Below are positions 11,061 to 24,235 of a DNA stretch of 64,000 nt, piece by piece. The DNA comes from Adiantum capillus-veneris. Its lineage: Eukaryota; Streptophyta; Polypodiopsida; Polypodiales; Pteridaceae. The position numbers were made by a program, and so were the translations under genes. Position 1 is the stretch's first letter, and each line of letters starts with the position of its first letter. The DNA is taken from positions 103,253,811-103,317,810 of the forward strand of contig CM043947.1 of the NCBI GenBank assembly GCA_014529385.2. Direction: 5' to 3'. The notes beneath the pieces are model-generated. The model ran no database searches and had not been told where the DNA came from. It saw only the letters and a list, made by a program, of their open reading frames with translations.

Positions 11061-11925
11061 CACTACCGACATCTTACACTGAACTTCACCTAGCATATCT
11101 CGATCACTATGCCCTTGTGCCGTGTTTGACAATCCATAAGATCTTGCAGACTCTGCATGTTGTACTCTACCTTCCAAGACCATGTTAAATGCCAAAACAC
11201 ACCATATGGCATGCCTACCAAAAGGGTCAAAGTGCCACACAATTGGCCCCCGACAAATTTTCAACCAGCTAGATCTTTCCTTTTTGAGCTTTGATGGACA
11301 ATCCAAAAATACCGGAATGCTCCACAACTTGAGTTCAACCCTATCCACTCACTTTTGGCCACCTGTCCCCACTTGACATGTCCATCGAGAATCTGCTATG
11401 CATTCCATATTTTCTCTAACTTTCACACCATGGCTCTGTTTGAGGAACCGCCTAGACCATGTCATAGAGTATCTTGAATACCACACTCCAAGGCATAATC
11501 TCCACACTCTGGACACCTAGACCTACCGCCTTAGTTTTCTATTTATGCTGCCTTTATAACTTAAAGAATCACATCAACCATACACATTTCAATCACCACT
11601 TGCCTACTCAGGGCCATTGTCTATGCCTGAGCACTTTGCCATGCACCTGTCTATAGCCTTAGCATTGCTTGGCACCACTTCTATGCTCGAACAACTTTAG
11701 TTGCACCATCATTGCCCCACCCCTTCATTGAAAATCCAGGTTTGACCAAAAGCATATTGATTGAATTTTAAAATGGCCAGAACACATTGATAACCAAAAA
11801 CACTCACAAACCACAAGAATATGTATATGATATATACAAAGATTCACTTCATCTGCACATTGTCTCTTTTAGGTGGGTCTCCCATCACCCTTGGCTATAA
11901 TTTGATGCACATTGGGCACCAAACC
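11061..11925. other. 3' end of the minus-strand Tat-type element or spacer, no gene recognised
   Basis: It lies downstream (minus sense) of the integrase C-terminal region. No open frame with a known motif, polypurine tract or LTR start is seen at the 11060 boundary. Confidence 0.35.
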
Positions 11926-13438
11926 TTTGTCAAAGTACAACTTGAGCCGCACACCATTCACCCTGTGTCTAAGTAGCTTACCATTACCTCTCACCAGTTG
12001 ATAGGTCCCATTTGAAAAGGCCTTCTGCACCTTATTTGGAGACGTCCACTTCTCTTGAACTTATTTTAAAAGGTGAGGTGCAAGTAGATCTCATAGTTCA
12101 TTGCCAAGTCTCCTTCCTGTATCTTCTTCTATGGCAGACTTTGATTGTCTTTTGCAACCTGTTTCTCTCATTGCCTTACATAGTAGTCCACTGCTGTATC
12201 TCTGTCCATTTGCAATGCTTTAAGATAGGATGAAAATTCAATCCTATAATTCTCCTACAAAGTGTCATTGATGTGCCACATACCCTTCAGATCACCTAGT
12301 TATGCATTCACTCGTAGCACAACCTTCTTACCATAGACTAGCTCAAAAGGAGTAAAATTGGTCACCACTTTGTAAGATGTCTTGTAGACCCATAATTACT
12401 TCTGTAGATTGGCCTTCCACTCTGCTTCTTGCTTATATACATACTTTGTCAGAATTTTGATGATGTGCTAATTGGCACCCTCTACTAGACCAATGCATTA
12501 GGGATGATAGGGCAAAGAAAAATGATGCTGAATGCCTAGCTTTTTTACCAATGAGCACATAAGCTTGCTTCTAAATCCTTGGCCTCTATCATAAATGGGA
12601 ACCCAAGGAACTCCAAAATGGAAACAAATTCAATCAAAGACAAACTGAGACACGATTTGTGCATTTACCTCCTTATCTGCCTTGGCCTCAACCCACCTAG
12701 TGAGGTAGTCAATGGCTACCACAATGTACTTCTTACCATTTGTAGACTTAGGGAGTGGACCGATGGTATCCAAACCCCACTTTTCAAAAGCACTTTGAGC
12801 AATAATGGTCCCCTGCGGCTTGACTACCAGTCATTTTCCACCCATGGTTTGGCATTGGTATGGAAGGTTTTGCACTAATAATGCACATCCCTTACTATGG
12901 ATGGCCACCAAAAACCTGCTATTAGCACTCAAAATAGCACTTGGTCTTACCTTGGTGTTTTCTTTCCTCATTGCATTTATTGACCACCAACCAAAGCTCC
13001 TCTTTGTAGAGCACTCTCCTTGGAACTCCATCCCGACCATAGGTCATCAATTACTAATGTAAACTTGTGAGCCTTTTGCACTATCCTTCTCCTTTGCAGC
13101 TTGGCTAGACCCTCAAAAAGCTGTCTTTTACTAAAAAATCTTCTATCTCCTTTAATGATTTCGTACATAGGTAAGTGGATAGGCCACGTATAATCCTGCA
13201 GCATGTACATGCACACTGCTACTAGCTAGTTGGTCCACATCTTTGGTTATGTTCTCTCTTGAAATTCATGAACTAAAATTCTCCAAATAACTTTAGAAGC
13301 TTTGTAATGACAAAAGATGTTTTAAGGAATCCCACTTTACTTGTCGTTGCCCTAGCGATTTCTCGATGACCAAGTTTGCATCTCCGTTCACCACCAACTT
13401 GGAAATTTCAAACTCCACATATTTGTTTGAACCTACAT
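11925..13438 (-). pseudogene. Ty3/gypsy Tat-type pol fragment (RNase H and integrase), minus strand
   Basis: Reading leftwards from 13438, the first block has DANLVIEKSLGQRQVKWDSL and an ISRENITKDVDQLAS motif (13385-13230). These fit the extra archaeal-type RNase H of plant Tat elements, which ends in a similar RE-N-ADELA motif. The integrase core follows, with WGLDTIGPLPKSTNGKKYI near 12780, a degraded IYDRGQGF near 12585 and the third acidic residue in LVEGAN near 12480. A C-terminal block near 12040-11940 has NGTYQLV and LRHRVNGVRLKLYF, typical of the integrase tail in this clade. Stops and frameshifts are frequent. The upstream pol is cut off by Gypsy-1 at 13439. Confidence 0.78.
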
Positions 13439-15019
13439 TGTCATAAAATCTAATATCTAGCCAACCCAAATGATTTCATCATATTAAACTAATCATTTAA
13501 TGTGGGAGAATAAACGAGAACAAGGGTTAGGATATAGACATATCTATCTCAACACGGGGCCAATGGTAAAGGGGCAAAAATGAGAGATGGTCAGTCAAAG
13601 AGCAAGGCTAACCAATGGAGCTTAAAGACTTTAGGGTTAGCTTCATTGAAGATGTCCAATAGTTAGTGTTAAAAGTCCTTTGACCCTAGGTAACCTAGAG
13701 CTGTGCTTGAGGTGGGAACCCGCCATCCCAAGCTTGAGGTGCTTGTCATGCCTGATGATTGAGATGCTTGAGATTCTTGAAGTGCTTAATGATTGAGATG
13801 CTTGAGTTTCTTGTCATGCTTGAGATGCTAGGGCTGTACTTGAAGTGGGAACCCAACCGAAGCTTGAGGGGCTTAAGGGACAAGCTGGTGGTGAGAAATG
13901 GGCCAAGGTTAAGGGGCTTGAGGTGTCACAAAAGTAACACCAAATCCCTACAAGGAGGGGGAGAGCCATGCAAGAAGGGGGGGTGGTTTCTTAACCACTC
14001 TCTCTCCCAAAGGTCACCCATTTCCCAAGAGGCAAGTAGGACAGACGTCAAGCCCCTAGCTAGATTATCGGCATCGTGTGCCTAAGTGTATTGGTTGGCC
14101 TTCCAAGGGGTCCAATGATAATTTAGTGGATTTAATTAATCTTTTTAGAATTTATCAAGTCTTGTCTCTCGAAGGGGAAAGGAGGACACTTGTCCCAAGG
14201 CTATCCTTGTTGCTTGATATGCCCTTGCTTGTGATTGGCTAGGCCAGAAGGGGTCCAATGAGCTTCATGCATGAGCTACAAGGGGGGGTCAACCAAAGCA
14301 AGCTAGGGGGTTGCTTGAGGGGTATACTCTCCCACACACACTCACACACACTCTCGTTGTGTGAAGTTCAAAGTGTAAGAGCTCCATCTCCTTCTCCAAG
14401 AAAGTAGAGAGGTTGAGAGCCTACACCACACTCTTGAATATGGAATGAAAATCCAACCAAGAGCCATGCTTCAATGCTTAAGCTTGCCATCTTCTCAATC
14501 TTCATTACTATGCTATTAGGTATGCTAGCAAGAAGAGTGATGATAAGTGAGGAACTAGTTCTTTCTCCTATGAAATGTTTCTTCTTCCTCTTCCCTACCC
14601 ACATTCCCTGCTAGCTCTCTCCACCTTTGAAGGTGTTCGAGGTCTTAGGACTGAGGTTTAGGATATTTAATGCTTTCCACAAAGTTTATTTTATGCTCGT
14701 AATGCATGAAGCTGTCCATCTTCATTGCATCAAGGAACACAAAGATTGTATTGTAACAAGTTTCTCTTGATGGGAGAAACTATAATACAAATGCCTATTG
14801 GAGGGAGGGACTGGCTCCACATAAATCCAGTCCTCAACTATTGTCATGTTCTCTAAACTCTCTCTCTTGAAAAAGTATTTTTCATGCCAAGTTAAATAAA
14901 TGCTATGTTTATGTTGCTACCATCAATTAAGTTAACCCGCTATGCTCTCAAAGTAATTTCCCAAAAGTACTTTCTCTAATTTCCGCTACTCTCAAAGTTA
15001 ATAGGCCATTTCCATTACA
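13439..15019 (+). repeat. 5' LTR of chromovirus Gypsy-1 (1,581 bp)
   Basis: It runs from TGTCATAAAATC to TTCCATTACA and is followed by a tRNA-Met primer site. Relatives occur at 20553-21173 plus 57903-58184 (its own 3' LTR), 22651-24235 (solo, inverted), 27755-32494 (Gypsy-2) and 60997-62582 (Gypsy-4, inverted). It contains several GG(G)GTCCAATGA motifs in its middle part. Confidence 0.93.
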
Positions 15020-15020
15020 T

Positions 15021-15032
15021 TGGTATCAGAGC
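15021..15032 (+). promoter_or_regulatory. Primer-binding site, initiator tRNA-Met type (Gypsy-1)
   Basis: TGGTATCAGAGC lies one base after the LTR end at 15019 and is complementary to initiator tRNA-Met. Confidence 0.92.
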
Positions 15033-15417
15033 ATTTGGTTTCTCTTTTATTGCTTAAGAAGAGAGGTCCTTAAGTAGCCTATAAATGGTTGATTCTGCTA
15101 GTTATATAAGGGTAAGTGTGACTGGGATATATTATCGGTTTTGTTGAGCCCACTATGTGGGATATGATGCACACCTTGGGAGCTTTGGTCTTTTTAGACT
15201 TGCTATGGATTTACCATTATTGAGCCATAGGAAGTCCAAAAGGAGCTAGCCCTCGGAAATTCTGCAATATTAGACCCACTCCACTACTCTCTATAATTAA
15301 CCACTTCGAGCTGTGGATGTAGATACTTAAGTGCCCATTTTCAAAGGATAAGAGGAGTAGCAACTAAGGTTTGAATTGCCAAAGCATACACTACGTAACT
15401 ACACAAATTTTGTTAAC

Positions 15418-16750
15418 ATGGATGACAATAACCAAGAGAGTAGAATGAGCATTGATAACTTTGATTTTGCACATGAAGGTGCTAATGATGATGCCTGCAT
15501 GTTTGTAAATTATCTTGTTACTAGGTTGTAGCAAGCTATGGGCAACCCTGCTTTGCAAGTCAAAGTTACTCAACAACTTTGCGCTTATGGGATTACCCTT
15601 CCTCTTCAAGAGAGGAGAGAGAGAGCTTAGGAGGTCTCTTGAAGGGACCCCCAAAAGAAGACTCTCTCCCATACAAGAAGAGGAATCCAAAGAACAAAAA
15701 AGCCATGAAACTTTAAGTTCCTCTGAAGATGTGGCTCCACAAAGATGGTGGTCTAGACGATTGCCCATTCCTTCTAAGAGAAAAATATCAACACATAGTC
15801 CTTCTTCTCGTCACTTTGAAAGGGAAGAGGAGAAAAAAAGGAAGAAAAGGGCAAGAAAGAGGTCACCCTCTTCTCCTTCTTCTTCACCTTCCTCCTCTTT
15901 TGAAAAAAGCTATGGCTATTCTCCTAGAGAATACAAGAGGGGAGGACATCGCAAAACATACCATGCATGGCAAAGGTCACAAAAGCTCAAGAAGATCAAA
16001 GAGGGAGGAAAGAGTATCTCTTTTGTCACCTATGATGGCACCTTTGGTTCCATCGACAAAGTATTGGCCTTCATCCAGAAATTTGATGCGGCCTTTGGAG
16101 ATGAGGGCTTCACGGAGTCCTCCAAGCTAGATCATGTAGCTATTCACTTCCAAAAATTGGCTCGTCAATTGTGGGCTAGCCTTCATGGAAATGATAAAGC
16201 CCCAAAGACATGGAAAACTCTACGATTTTTCATCGTGAAGCAATTCCTTGAAAGAGATGCAAAGGACAAAGTGCTCACCGAATGGTGCAGTTTGAAGCTT
16301 TTCTCCCATGAGTCTATTCACAAATATGTGGACAAGTTTTGGGACCTACATCTCAAGGGTATTGTCTTCCAAAAGATAGAATTTGTCAAGCAAAAGCAAT
16401 ATTTTTGTGCGAGATTACCTAAAGAGATCCCCTAGTATGTCAACTCCCAACAAAATGGTTCTATTACTGAAGTAATCCACCACACCATGGTTTCCTCGTG
16501 CATCATTTTCCAACAAGGGGCTAGACGGAATGTCAAGCCCATGAAAAATAAAGACAAAATGATGCAAAGGGGAAAACCAATGCCCAAAATTCTTCCCAAG
16601 GCAAACAACAACAACAACAACAATCAGTTCAAGGAGAAGGGAGTTTACAAAGGCAAATAAAAACTCTCTCCTGAAGAGCTTGAAGCTTTTTTCAAGGACC
16701 ATAAGTTTTTTAAGTGTGGCGAGCAAGGACATGGCTATCTTTCTTGACCT
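15418..16750 (+). pseudogene. Gypsy-1 gag, broken
   Basis: The ATG at 15418 opens a frame with DNFDFAHEGANDDACMFVNYL that meets a TAG near 15528. The protein continues in another frame (15605-16433) through a basic, serine-rich stretch (about 15780-15910) into the gag core with TYDGTFGS, FDAAFGDEGF and SIHKYVDKFWDL. The same order is seen in Gypsy-2 gag. The nucleic-acid-binding knuckle near 16705-16745 has lost its first cysteine (FFKCGEQGHGYLS then stop, where Gypsy-2 has CFKCGEQGHSYRAC). Gag would form the virus-like particle and package element RNA. Confidence 0.88.
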
Positions 16751-16859
16751 CAGAAAAAATCTCTCAATGAGACTCCTAGGGCTTCCACCATCGAAGCTCC
16801 AAAAGAGGATGCTCATGGCAAAGGTGCACCTCTCTCCTATGCTTGGGGAAAGGTAAGGG

Positions 16860-19800
16860 AGCATGATGCCTTCATCTTGTTTGACCCTAGCTCTACTCAC
16901 AACTTCATATCAATGGAGTTGGCCACAAGGTTGGGCATTCAAGCTTTCGTGATGGGAGATGCTGTAACGGCTGACACTTCTCTCAAGGGACAACGAGCCT
17001 CCATTAATCCCTTGATTGGGAAGTTGAGGCTCCATGTCCAAATCTATGTCGTTAAATAAGACTTTTTCATCTCTCATCTCTAACACGAGGATGATATCCT
17101 AGCAGCACCATGGTTCAATCGCATGGCTGCCAACATGAAGTTCCTTGAAAGGAGAATCTACTTCACCTATAGGGGAAAGAACATGTATATAGATTCTAGT
17201 GAGTGTGGTCGTACTATACCACTTGTAAATCCTCTTGATTTTGATAAATCAATGAAGAGCTTAGTTTGTGTGTACATTATTTTTGTTAAAGAGTCCCTAA
17301 AAGATCCTAATGTTTCATCAAATGTAAGTGGTATAAAATCAAGAAGAGTTAGACTTGTTTTATTTTCTAAAAGGATTCCAAGATGTGTTCATCGATGATA
17401 TCCCTATAGACTTACCTCCAAAATGAGGGGATGATGACCATCGAATTGAACTCCTACCAGAAAGATCACCACCTAACATGCCTCCTTATTGAGTTTCCCA
17501 AGCTCAACAAGAGGAGATCATGAGGCAAGTACAAGAATTAGTAGACAAAGGGATGGTGAGGCCTAGCTCCTCTCCCTTTTGTTCTCCAGTCCTTTTAGTG
17601 CAAATGATAGATGATACATACCATATGGGTGTGGACTATCTAGCACTAAACCATATCACCATCAAAAATAGATTTCCCATGCCTTGTGTAGAAAATCTGT
17701 TTGATAAGCTACAAGGTTCCACCTACTTCAATAGGATTTTACCTTAAAAGTGGATATCATCAAATAAGGATAGTAGATGAATATATCCTTAAGACCGTGT
17801 TTCACACAACGTTTGGTCTTTATGAATATCTAGTCATGCCTTTTGGCTTAACTAATGCACCAGCTACATTCAATCGTCTAATGGAGAAAATATTTAGACC
17901 CTAACACAAATTCGCTGGAGTGTTCTTTGATGATATCATTATCTACTCCAAGTCTTTGGAGGAATATAAGCAACATCTCCAAGTGTTTTTTCAAACATTA
18001 AGGGAGAACAAGCTTTTTCGCAACCAAAAGAAAAGTGAAATTTTCCTCCAAGAGATTCAATACATAGGTCATATTATCTCTCAAGATGGTATCCAGATGG
18101 ATCCATCAAAGTTAGAGGTAATAAAAGCATGGCCTAATCCAAGGAATCTACATGAGATAAGAATATTTATTGGTATGTGTGCATACTATAGCGCTTCATA
18201 GCAAAATTTTCTCAAATAGTAGGACCAGTACATGACTTAACTAAGAAGAATGTTAAGTATTTATGGATTGCTAAGGAGCAAAATTCTTTTGACAAGCTCA
18301 AAGAGAAGCTTACCTCCCATCCAAATTATCATCATGCTTCCAGATCCATTTGAGGTCCAATGTGATGTTTGTGGTGATTGCCTTGGATCAGTCTTGCTTC
18401 AAGAAGGGCATGCCATAGCATATGAGAGCTGAAGGCTCAATGTAGATGAACGTATCTTAGGCATTTATGAGAAAGAGCACTTAGTTGCTCTACATGCTCT
18501 AGACACATGAAAGCACTATTTATTGGGGACTCCATTTATTCTACAAACCGACCACCAAAATCTCAAGTACTTCATGATGCAAACCAAGCTTTCCGACAAA
18601 CAAATGAGGTGGGAAAATTTTCTTTTGAAATTTAATTTTCATATTGCTCACGTTGCTGGTAAGTATAATCAAGTGGCCGATTCACTTTCACAACAACGAA
18701 AAGTTAATGCGATGTCTATAGCAACTCACAATGATCTATCTTCTATGATAGATGAGTATGCTAATGACCCTGACTTTAGAGACATAATGTCAGCCCTTGC
18801 TTTGGGAAAGAAAAAGGAACCATTCACCTTACACTATGGTTATATTATCCATGAAAATAGTCTATGTGTTTCCCACGCCCTTCGTGAGAAAGTCATGTAT
18901 GAATCCCATGCTCCTCCCTATGCAGGGCATAGAGTCATTCAACCTACTCTCCAAGGAGTAGAAATGTACTTCTATGGGCCTACAATGAAAGTGGACATAC
19001 AAGAGTAAGTTTCAAATTTGTAGTATGCCAAAAGACCAAGTATGATAGAGGGAAGCAACTTGGATTACTCTAGCCATTGCATATCCCAAATTCACCATGG
19101 GAGAGTATATCCATGGATTTCATCTTTGGATTACCCAAGTCTATCCATGGGAATACGGGGATATGGACAATAGTCGACAGGTTTAGCACGCAAGCACACT
19201 TCATTCCTGTCAAAAAGACTAGTAAGGCATACCAAATGGAAGCTGTCTTTATATCATAGATTTTCAAACACCATGGATTGCCAACATCCATTGTGTCAGA
19301 TAGAGATCCTAGAATGACCAATAATTTTGGACAGATCTCTTTGAAAATCGAGGAACGGGATTGAATTTATCTTTGGCCTATGACCCACAAACGGATGGCC
19401 AAAGTGAAATAGCCAATCTTACGATACTCGATGTACTAAAGACTTATGTTATCGAAGTAGATCAACGCTCACAATGGGAAAAGTACTTACCTCTTGTAGA
19501 GTATGCCTACAATAATATTGTACATACTTCTATGAAAAAAGCACCTTTTGAAATCATTGAGGGAAGACCTAAAAGTCCCTTGCTACTCAAAGTACATGGG
19601 AAGATCTTTGTTGTCGATGAGTATAGCCGTGACCTACAAGAATATTTTCAAAAGATTTATGAGGCTATATCCATCTCTCAACAAAGGCAAAAAGCTGCTG
19701 CTGACAAGCACAGAGGGCCTTAACATTCAAAGAAAATGATTGGGTCCTGCTTAAGTTTCCTAAGGCTCGATTGAGGCAAACGACGAAAAAAAATCCTACG

Positions 19801-20190
19801 GGCCATCAAAAGTATTATGCTAAGCTAGCAAAAGATGCTATGGTCCTTTCCAAATCTTGAAGCGCATCACTGAGATGGCTTATCAACTCAAGTTTCCCAA
19901 CCATTGGCTCATACACAATGCTTGTTATGTGAGCCTGCTTAAGCCCTACAAAGGAGAGCCACCAAGTGAACCAATTATTGAAGACCCTCCCGAATTTGAA
20001 GACCAAGAAGAGATGCTACAACCCGAAGCTATCCTTCGGCATGAAGACAAGGTACTATGACATGGTAAGATTATCCGATGATATCTTATGAAGTTCAGAA
20101 ATTATCCTTTTGAAGATGCTAGATGGATGCAAGGGATAAATGTTAAGGATAGTATGAACCTTGTCAATGCTTACAATGCTACATCAGAGT
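16860..20190 (+). pseudogene. Gypsy-1 pol: protease, RT, RNase H, integrase, chromodomain, broken
   Basis: Domain order is that of a Ty3/gypsy chromovirus. An aspartic protease motif FDPSSTHNFIS starts near 16880. RT spans about 17390-18200, with [13 protein letters not shown] at about 17836 and a catalytic FFDDIIIYSKS near 17922. RNase H covers about 18330-18700 (QCDVCGDCLGSVLLQ, then TDHQNLKYF). The integrase zinc-binding region is damaged near 19000-19060; the core has SMDFIFGLPKS at 19108, a second acidic SDRDPRM near 19300 and YDPQTDGQSEIAN near 19380. A chromodomain-like tail follows (ILRHEDK near 20032, then YLMKFRNYPFEDARW), which would direct insertion by binding modified histones. 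Stops and frameshifts are scattered throughout. Confidence 0.92.
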
Positions 20191-20539
20191 AAGAAAATAT
20201 ACAAATACCTTTTTTATGACCAATGTTTTTGTCTTATAAGACTAGTTCTTTATTTCCATTGTGCAAAAATTTAAATAGTAGGCATGCTTAGAATCATGTT
20301 TGTGATGACGACGTCTCTCAAACACCAAGCAGAATTTGTAACTCTACTTGGGAGAATAAAATGGACTAAAGAGCAAACATGCTTGCGACAGCTATGTCTC
20401 CTAAGCACAAAAAGGACTAGTCATCCATCTTGGAAAGATGTCGTAGGGAAAAAAGGGATCCTCTACCCGCTAAGCAAGATTGACTAATGACTAAGGATTT
20501 ATCTCTTCTACCTCATTAGTCGAGGACGACTATGATTTC

Positions 20540-20552
20540 AAGAGAGAGGTAC
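20540..20552 (+). promoter_or_regulatory. Polypurine tract of Gypsy-1
   Basis: AAGAGAGAGGTAC precedes the TGTCATAA start of the 3' LTR. The Gypsy-4 copy has the same tract on the minus strand just right of 62582. Confidence 0.75.
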
Positions 20553-21173
20553 TGTCATAAAATCTAACATCTAACCAACCCAAATGATTTTCTCATGTTC
20601 AACTGATCATTTAATGTGGGAGAATAAATGGGAACAAGGGTTAGGATATAGACATGTGCTTATAGATCTATCTCAACACGGAGCCAATTTTAAAGGGCCC
20701 AAATGAGTGATGTTCTATCAAAGATCAAGGCTAACCAATGGAGCTTAAAGACCTTAGGGTTAGCTTCATTGAAGAATTCCAATAGTTAGGGCTAAAAGTC
20801 CTTTGACCCTAGGTAAGCTAGAGCTGTGCTTGAGGTGGGAACCCGCCGGCCCAAGCTTGAGGTGCTTGTCATCCCTGATGACTGAGATGCTTGAAGTGCT
20901 TGATGATTGAGATGCTTGAGGTGCTTGTCATGCTTGAGATGTTAGGGATGTATTTGAAGTGGTAACCTAGCCCAAGCTTGAGGGGCTTAAGGGCCAAGTT
21001 GGTGATGAGAACTAGGCCCAAGGTTTAGGGGCTTGAGGTGTCACAAAAGTCAAATTGAATCCCTACAAGGAGGGGGCGAGCCATGCAAGAAGGGGGGGTG
21101 GTTTCTTGACCACTCTCTCTCTCTCACAAAGGGCACCCCTTGCCCAAGAGGCAAGTAGGACACATGTCAAGCA
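20553..21173 (+). repeat. 3' LTR of Gypsy-1, first part
   Basis: It matches the 5' LTR from TGTCATAAAATC up to CATGTCAAG (compare about 14051), where it breaks off into non-LTR sequence. The next LTR bases (CCCCTAGCTA) reappear near 57904, so the LTR is split by the nested insertions. Confidence 0.9.
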
Positions 21174-21260
21174 CTATGAAAATCTCCAAGTGTTTACCGC
21201 ACTGTTTTACCGCATGTTGTAGAGAGGTGTAAATTCAATGAGAGAAACAAGAGAGAGGAG

Positions 21261-21263
<3 letters not shown>

Positions 21264-21294
<31 letters not shown>
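21264..21294 (+). repeat. Poly(G) tract of about 31 bases
   Basis: An almost pure G run lies in a purine-rich stretch starting at 21238, about 90 bp inside the left end of CACTA-2. Such a run can form G-quadruplexes and its length may be unreliable in assembly. Confidence 0.9.
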
Positions 21295-21296
<2 letters not shown>

Positions 21297-21299
21297 GTG

Positions 21300-21965
21300 T
21301 TTAAAGTATTACCATGAATTTATCTTCTGTTATTACTGCTATTATTACCATGCTTATTATCGTCGTTATATCCGCTGCCCAAATTTAGCACCTAAACTTT
21401 CAAATTTTGGATTAACTCCCCCTCCCCCAACCAATTCAAATTTTGGTGTTTTTCTCCTCTCAATAAAAATTAAAGAGTATTGTATTTAATTTTCAAATAT
21501 AAAAAAGAAGAGAAAGAAAGAGAGAGAGAGAGAAAGAGAAAGAGGGGGGAGAAGCAGGCAGGGGATATAAGGCCCGGTTCAGATGCTACGGCGGAATTGC
21601 TTCCCACAGGGGTGTCTAAGTTGCATGGCAAAATCCTATTTGCTGCAATAGATATCATCTTCCTCCGGGCCCACCATTTTTCTTCCGGCACCCCCCCTCG
21701 GAAGAGCTGCTGGTCTCTCTCCACCTCTCTCTGTTTATAACTCTTCTTCCTCCAACACCGTTTAGACGAGGCGGCGTTAGACCTCCAGAAAGCCTTTCTT
21801 CCTCCAGCCTCGTCTGCACCCAGCCTAAGATTACCCTTGTTTACAACTAAAATAATCATTGTCAATTGATTGACATAATTGAGCATATTCTCAAATCTAA
21901 AGAGAGGAAGAGGAGGGACAGAGAGGTGAATGGATTACATGATCAAAAAACTTCATAACTCCAAA
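21300..21965. other. CACTA-2 left subterminal region, no gene
   Basis: A purine-rich run (about 21505-21555) is followed by GC-richer sequence. On the minus strand this lies downstream of the DUF4216 gene and would be its 3' UTR and subterminal region. No known motif is recognised. Confidence 0.4.
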
Positions 21966-22460
21966 ATGTTTATGAATCATCTTCCAAAAGATCTCTACAT
22001 GAAGCATCATCCAATTCTAAGCCCATGGCTCCTAAATCAATATAGAGAGAAACGGAATTGTCATTTGTGGATGCATTGCCAACTTCATCATCTTCGAGTT
22101 CGTCATCCTCCATCTCATCATCTTCATCATCATGACAATCATCCTCGCTAAGACTTGTTGCCGCCGGACTTGATTCATCGAGCTCCCTCTCCTCTGTTTC
22201 CACGTCATCCAAACTTAGAGGTGGAAGAGGGTCAAACATAGTCTCCACTTCATTAGTGGAAAAAATGGTTCTCCCCCGAGGTGTTACGGAAATTACGAAC
22301 CAAAGTTTTGGTTGATGGATTGCTGGGATATAGATGACCTATAAAATAGAAGCTCAAAGTGAGTAACATTGGTATAACTAACGCTACAACAAGTAAATAA
22401 GAAGAAAAAAGGTACATGTCACTCACCTGCTCACAATTGCGCGGTAAAACTAAATTGTCA

Positions 22461-22650
22461 TACCTCCCTGTGTGATGCACACTAGAGTCCACCATGTAGA
22501 GGCCATTCTCATGTCATCTAGACACATTTGCAAACCACTTACACTCGAAGATGAAGCTATGATCAAAGGTTCTAAAATTAACCTTTAGTATCCTTTCAAT
22601 AGTTTTGCAGTACCTCCCTATGTGATGCACACTAGAGTCCACCATGTAGA
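22461..22650 (-). repeat. 150-bp tandem duplication in the DUF4216 region (second copy resumes at 24236-24349)
   Basis: TACCTCCCT starts copies at 22461 and 22611 (offset exactly 150). Copy two is interrupted after 22650 by the solo LTR and ends near 24349. 150 bp equals 50 codons, so the coding frame is kept. The repeated protein block holds the FECKWFANVSR and HTGRY motifs. Confidence 0.9.
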
Positions 22651-24235
22651 TGTAATGGAATTGGCCTATTTAACTTGAGAGTAGCGGAAATTAATGAAAG
22701 TACTTTTGAGAAATGACTTTGTGAGCATAGCGGGTGAGCATAGTTGAAGATAGCAACATAATCATAGCAAATAGTTAACTTGGCATGGAAAATATTTTTG
22801 CAAGAGAGAATTTAGAGAACATGACAATAGTTGAGGACCGGATTTATGTGGAGCCGGTCCCCCCTCCAATAGGCATTTGTATTATGATTTCTCCCATTAA
22901 GAGAGACTTGTTACAATACAATCTTTGTGTTCCTTGTGACCTAGGTGATGCAATGAAGATGGAAAGCTTCATGCATCACAAACATAACATAAACTTGAAG
23001 AAAGCTTTAAATATCCTGAGCCTCAGTCCCAAGACCTCAAACACCTTCGAAGGTGGAGAGAGCTAGCAGGGAATGAGGGTAGGGAAGAGGAAGAAGAAAC
23101 ATTTCATAGGAGAAATAATTAGTTCCTCACTTATCATAACTCTTGTTGCTAGCATACATAATAGCATAGTAATGAAGAAGAAGGAGATGGCAAGCTTAAG
23201 CATTGAAGCATGGCTCTTGGTTGGATTTGCACTCCATATCCAAGAGTGTTGGTGTAGGCTCTCAACCTCTACTTGCTTGGAGAAGGAGATCGAGGGAGTT
23301 CTTGCACTTTTCATAGCACACCATGAGAGTGTTTGTGAGTGTGTGTGGGTGAGTATACCCCCTAAGAAACCCCCCTCCTTGCTAGGTCTACCCCCTCTTC
23401 TAGATCATCATTGAAGCTCATTGGCTCATGCCAAGCCTAGCCAATCACAAGCTTGAGCCATTTCTAGCAATAGGTGTAGTCTTGGGACAAGTGTCCCCCT
23501 TTCCCCTTTGAGAGAGAGGACTTGATAAATGCAAAATACAATTAGATAATTGTTGTAAATTATCATTGGACCCCTTTTAATCCTAGCAAATAGAGTTCAA
23601 GCACCTCATGGAGGTAACATGGATAGGGGCTTGACATGTGTCCCTATTGCCTCTTTAAGCTTGGGATCTCCTTGAGAGTGTGTGTTTATGTTATCTCTCT
23701 AGCCCCTAAGAAAAGGGCTCGCCCCCCTCTTTGTAGAGATCTTTTTGACCTTTGGTGCTCAAGCACCTTAGTCATCAAGTATGACTAAGCACTTGGACTA
23801 GGAGTGTTCCCACAAGCATCTCAAGCAAGCATGTCAAAGCACCTCAAGCACCTTAATCATGCAGCAAGTCAAGTACCTCAAGCACCTTCATGCACCTCAA
23901 GCACGACAAGCACCTCGAGCACGACAAGCACCTCGAGCTTGGGCCGGGTTCCCACCTCAAGCTCAGACCTAGCTTACCTAAGGTCAAAGGACTTTTACAC
24001 ACATTATTTGAGGTCTTCAATGAAGCTAACCCTAAGGTCTTATGCTCCATTGGTTAGCCTTGCTCTTTGATAGGCCATCTCTCATTTGGCCCCTTTACCA
24101 TTGGCTCCGTGTTGAGATAGATCTATAAGCACATCTCTATATCTTAACACTTGTTACTGTTCATTCTCCCACATTAAGTGATCAATTTAATATGAGAAAA
24201 TCATTTGGGTTGGTTAGATATTAGATTTTATGACA
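22651..24235 (-). repeat. Solo LTR of the Gypsy-1 family, 1,585 bp
   Basis: It runs from TGTAATGGAA to TTTTATGACA, the reverse complement of a full Gypsy-1 LTR, with no internal region. TAGA precedes it (22647-22650) and follows it (24236-24239), a 4-bp target-site duplication (5 bp is more usual for gypsy). The uninterrupted target is visible in the first copy of the 150-bp duplication at 22491-22510. Solo LTRs arise by recombination between the two LTRs of an element. Confidence 0.93.

Noticed and set aside
15391-15768. 125-codon minus-strand frame over the Gypsy-1 gag start
   Set aside because: It overlaps the recognisable plus-strand gag and shows no motif of its own.
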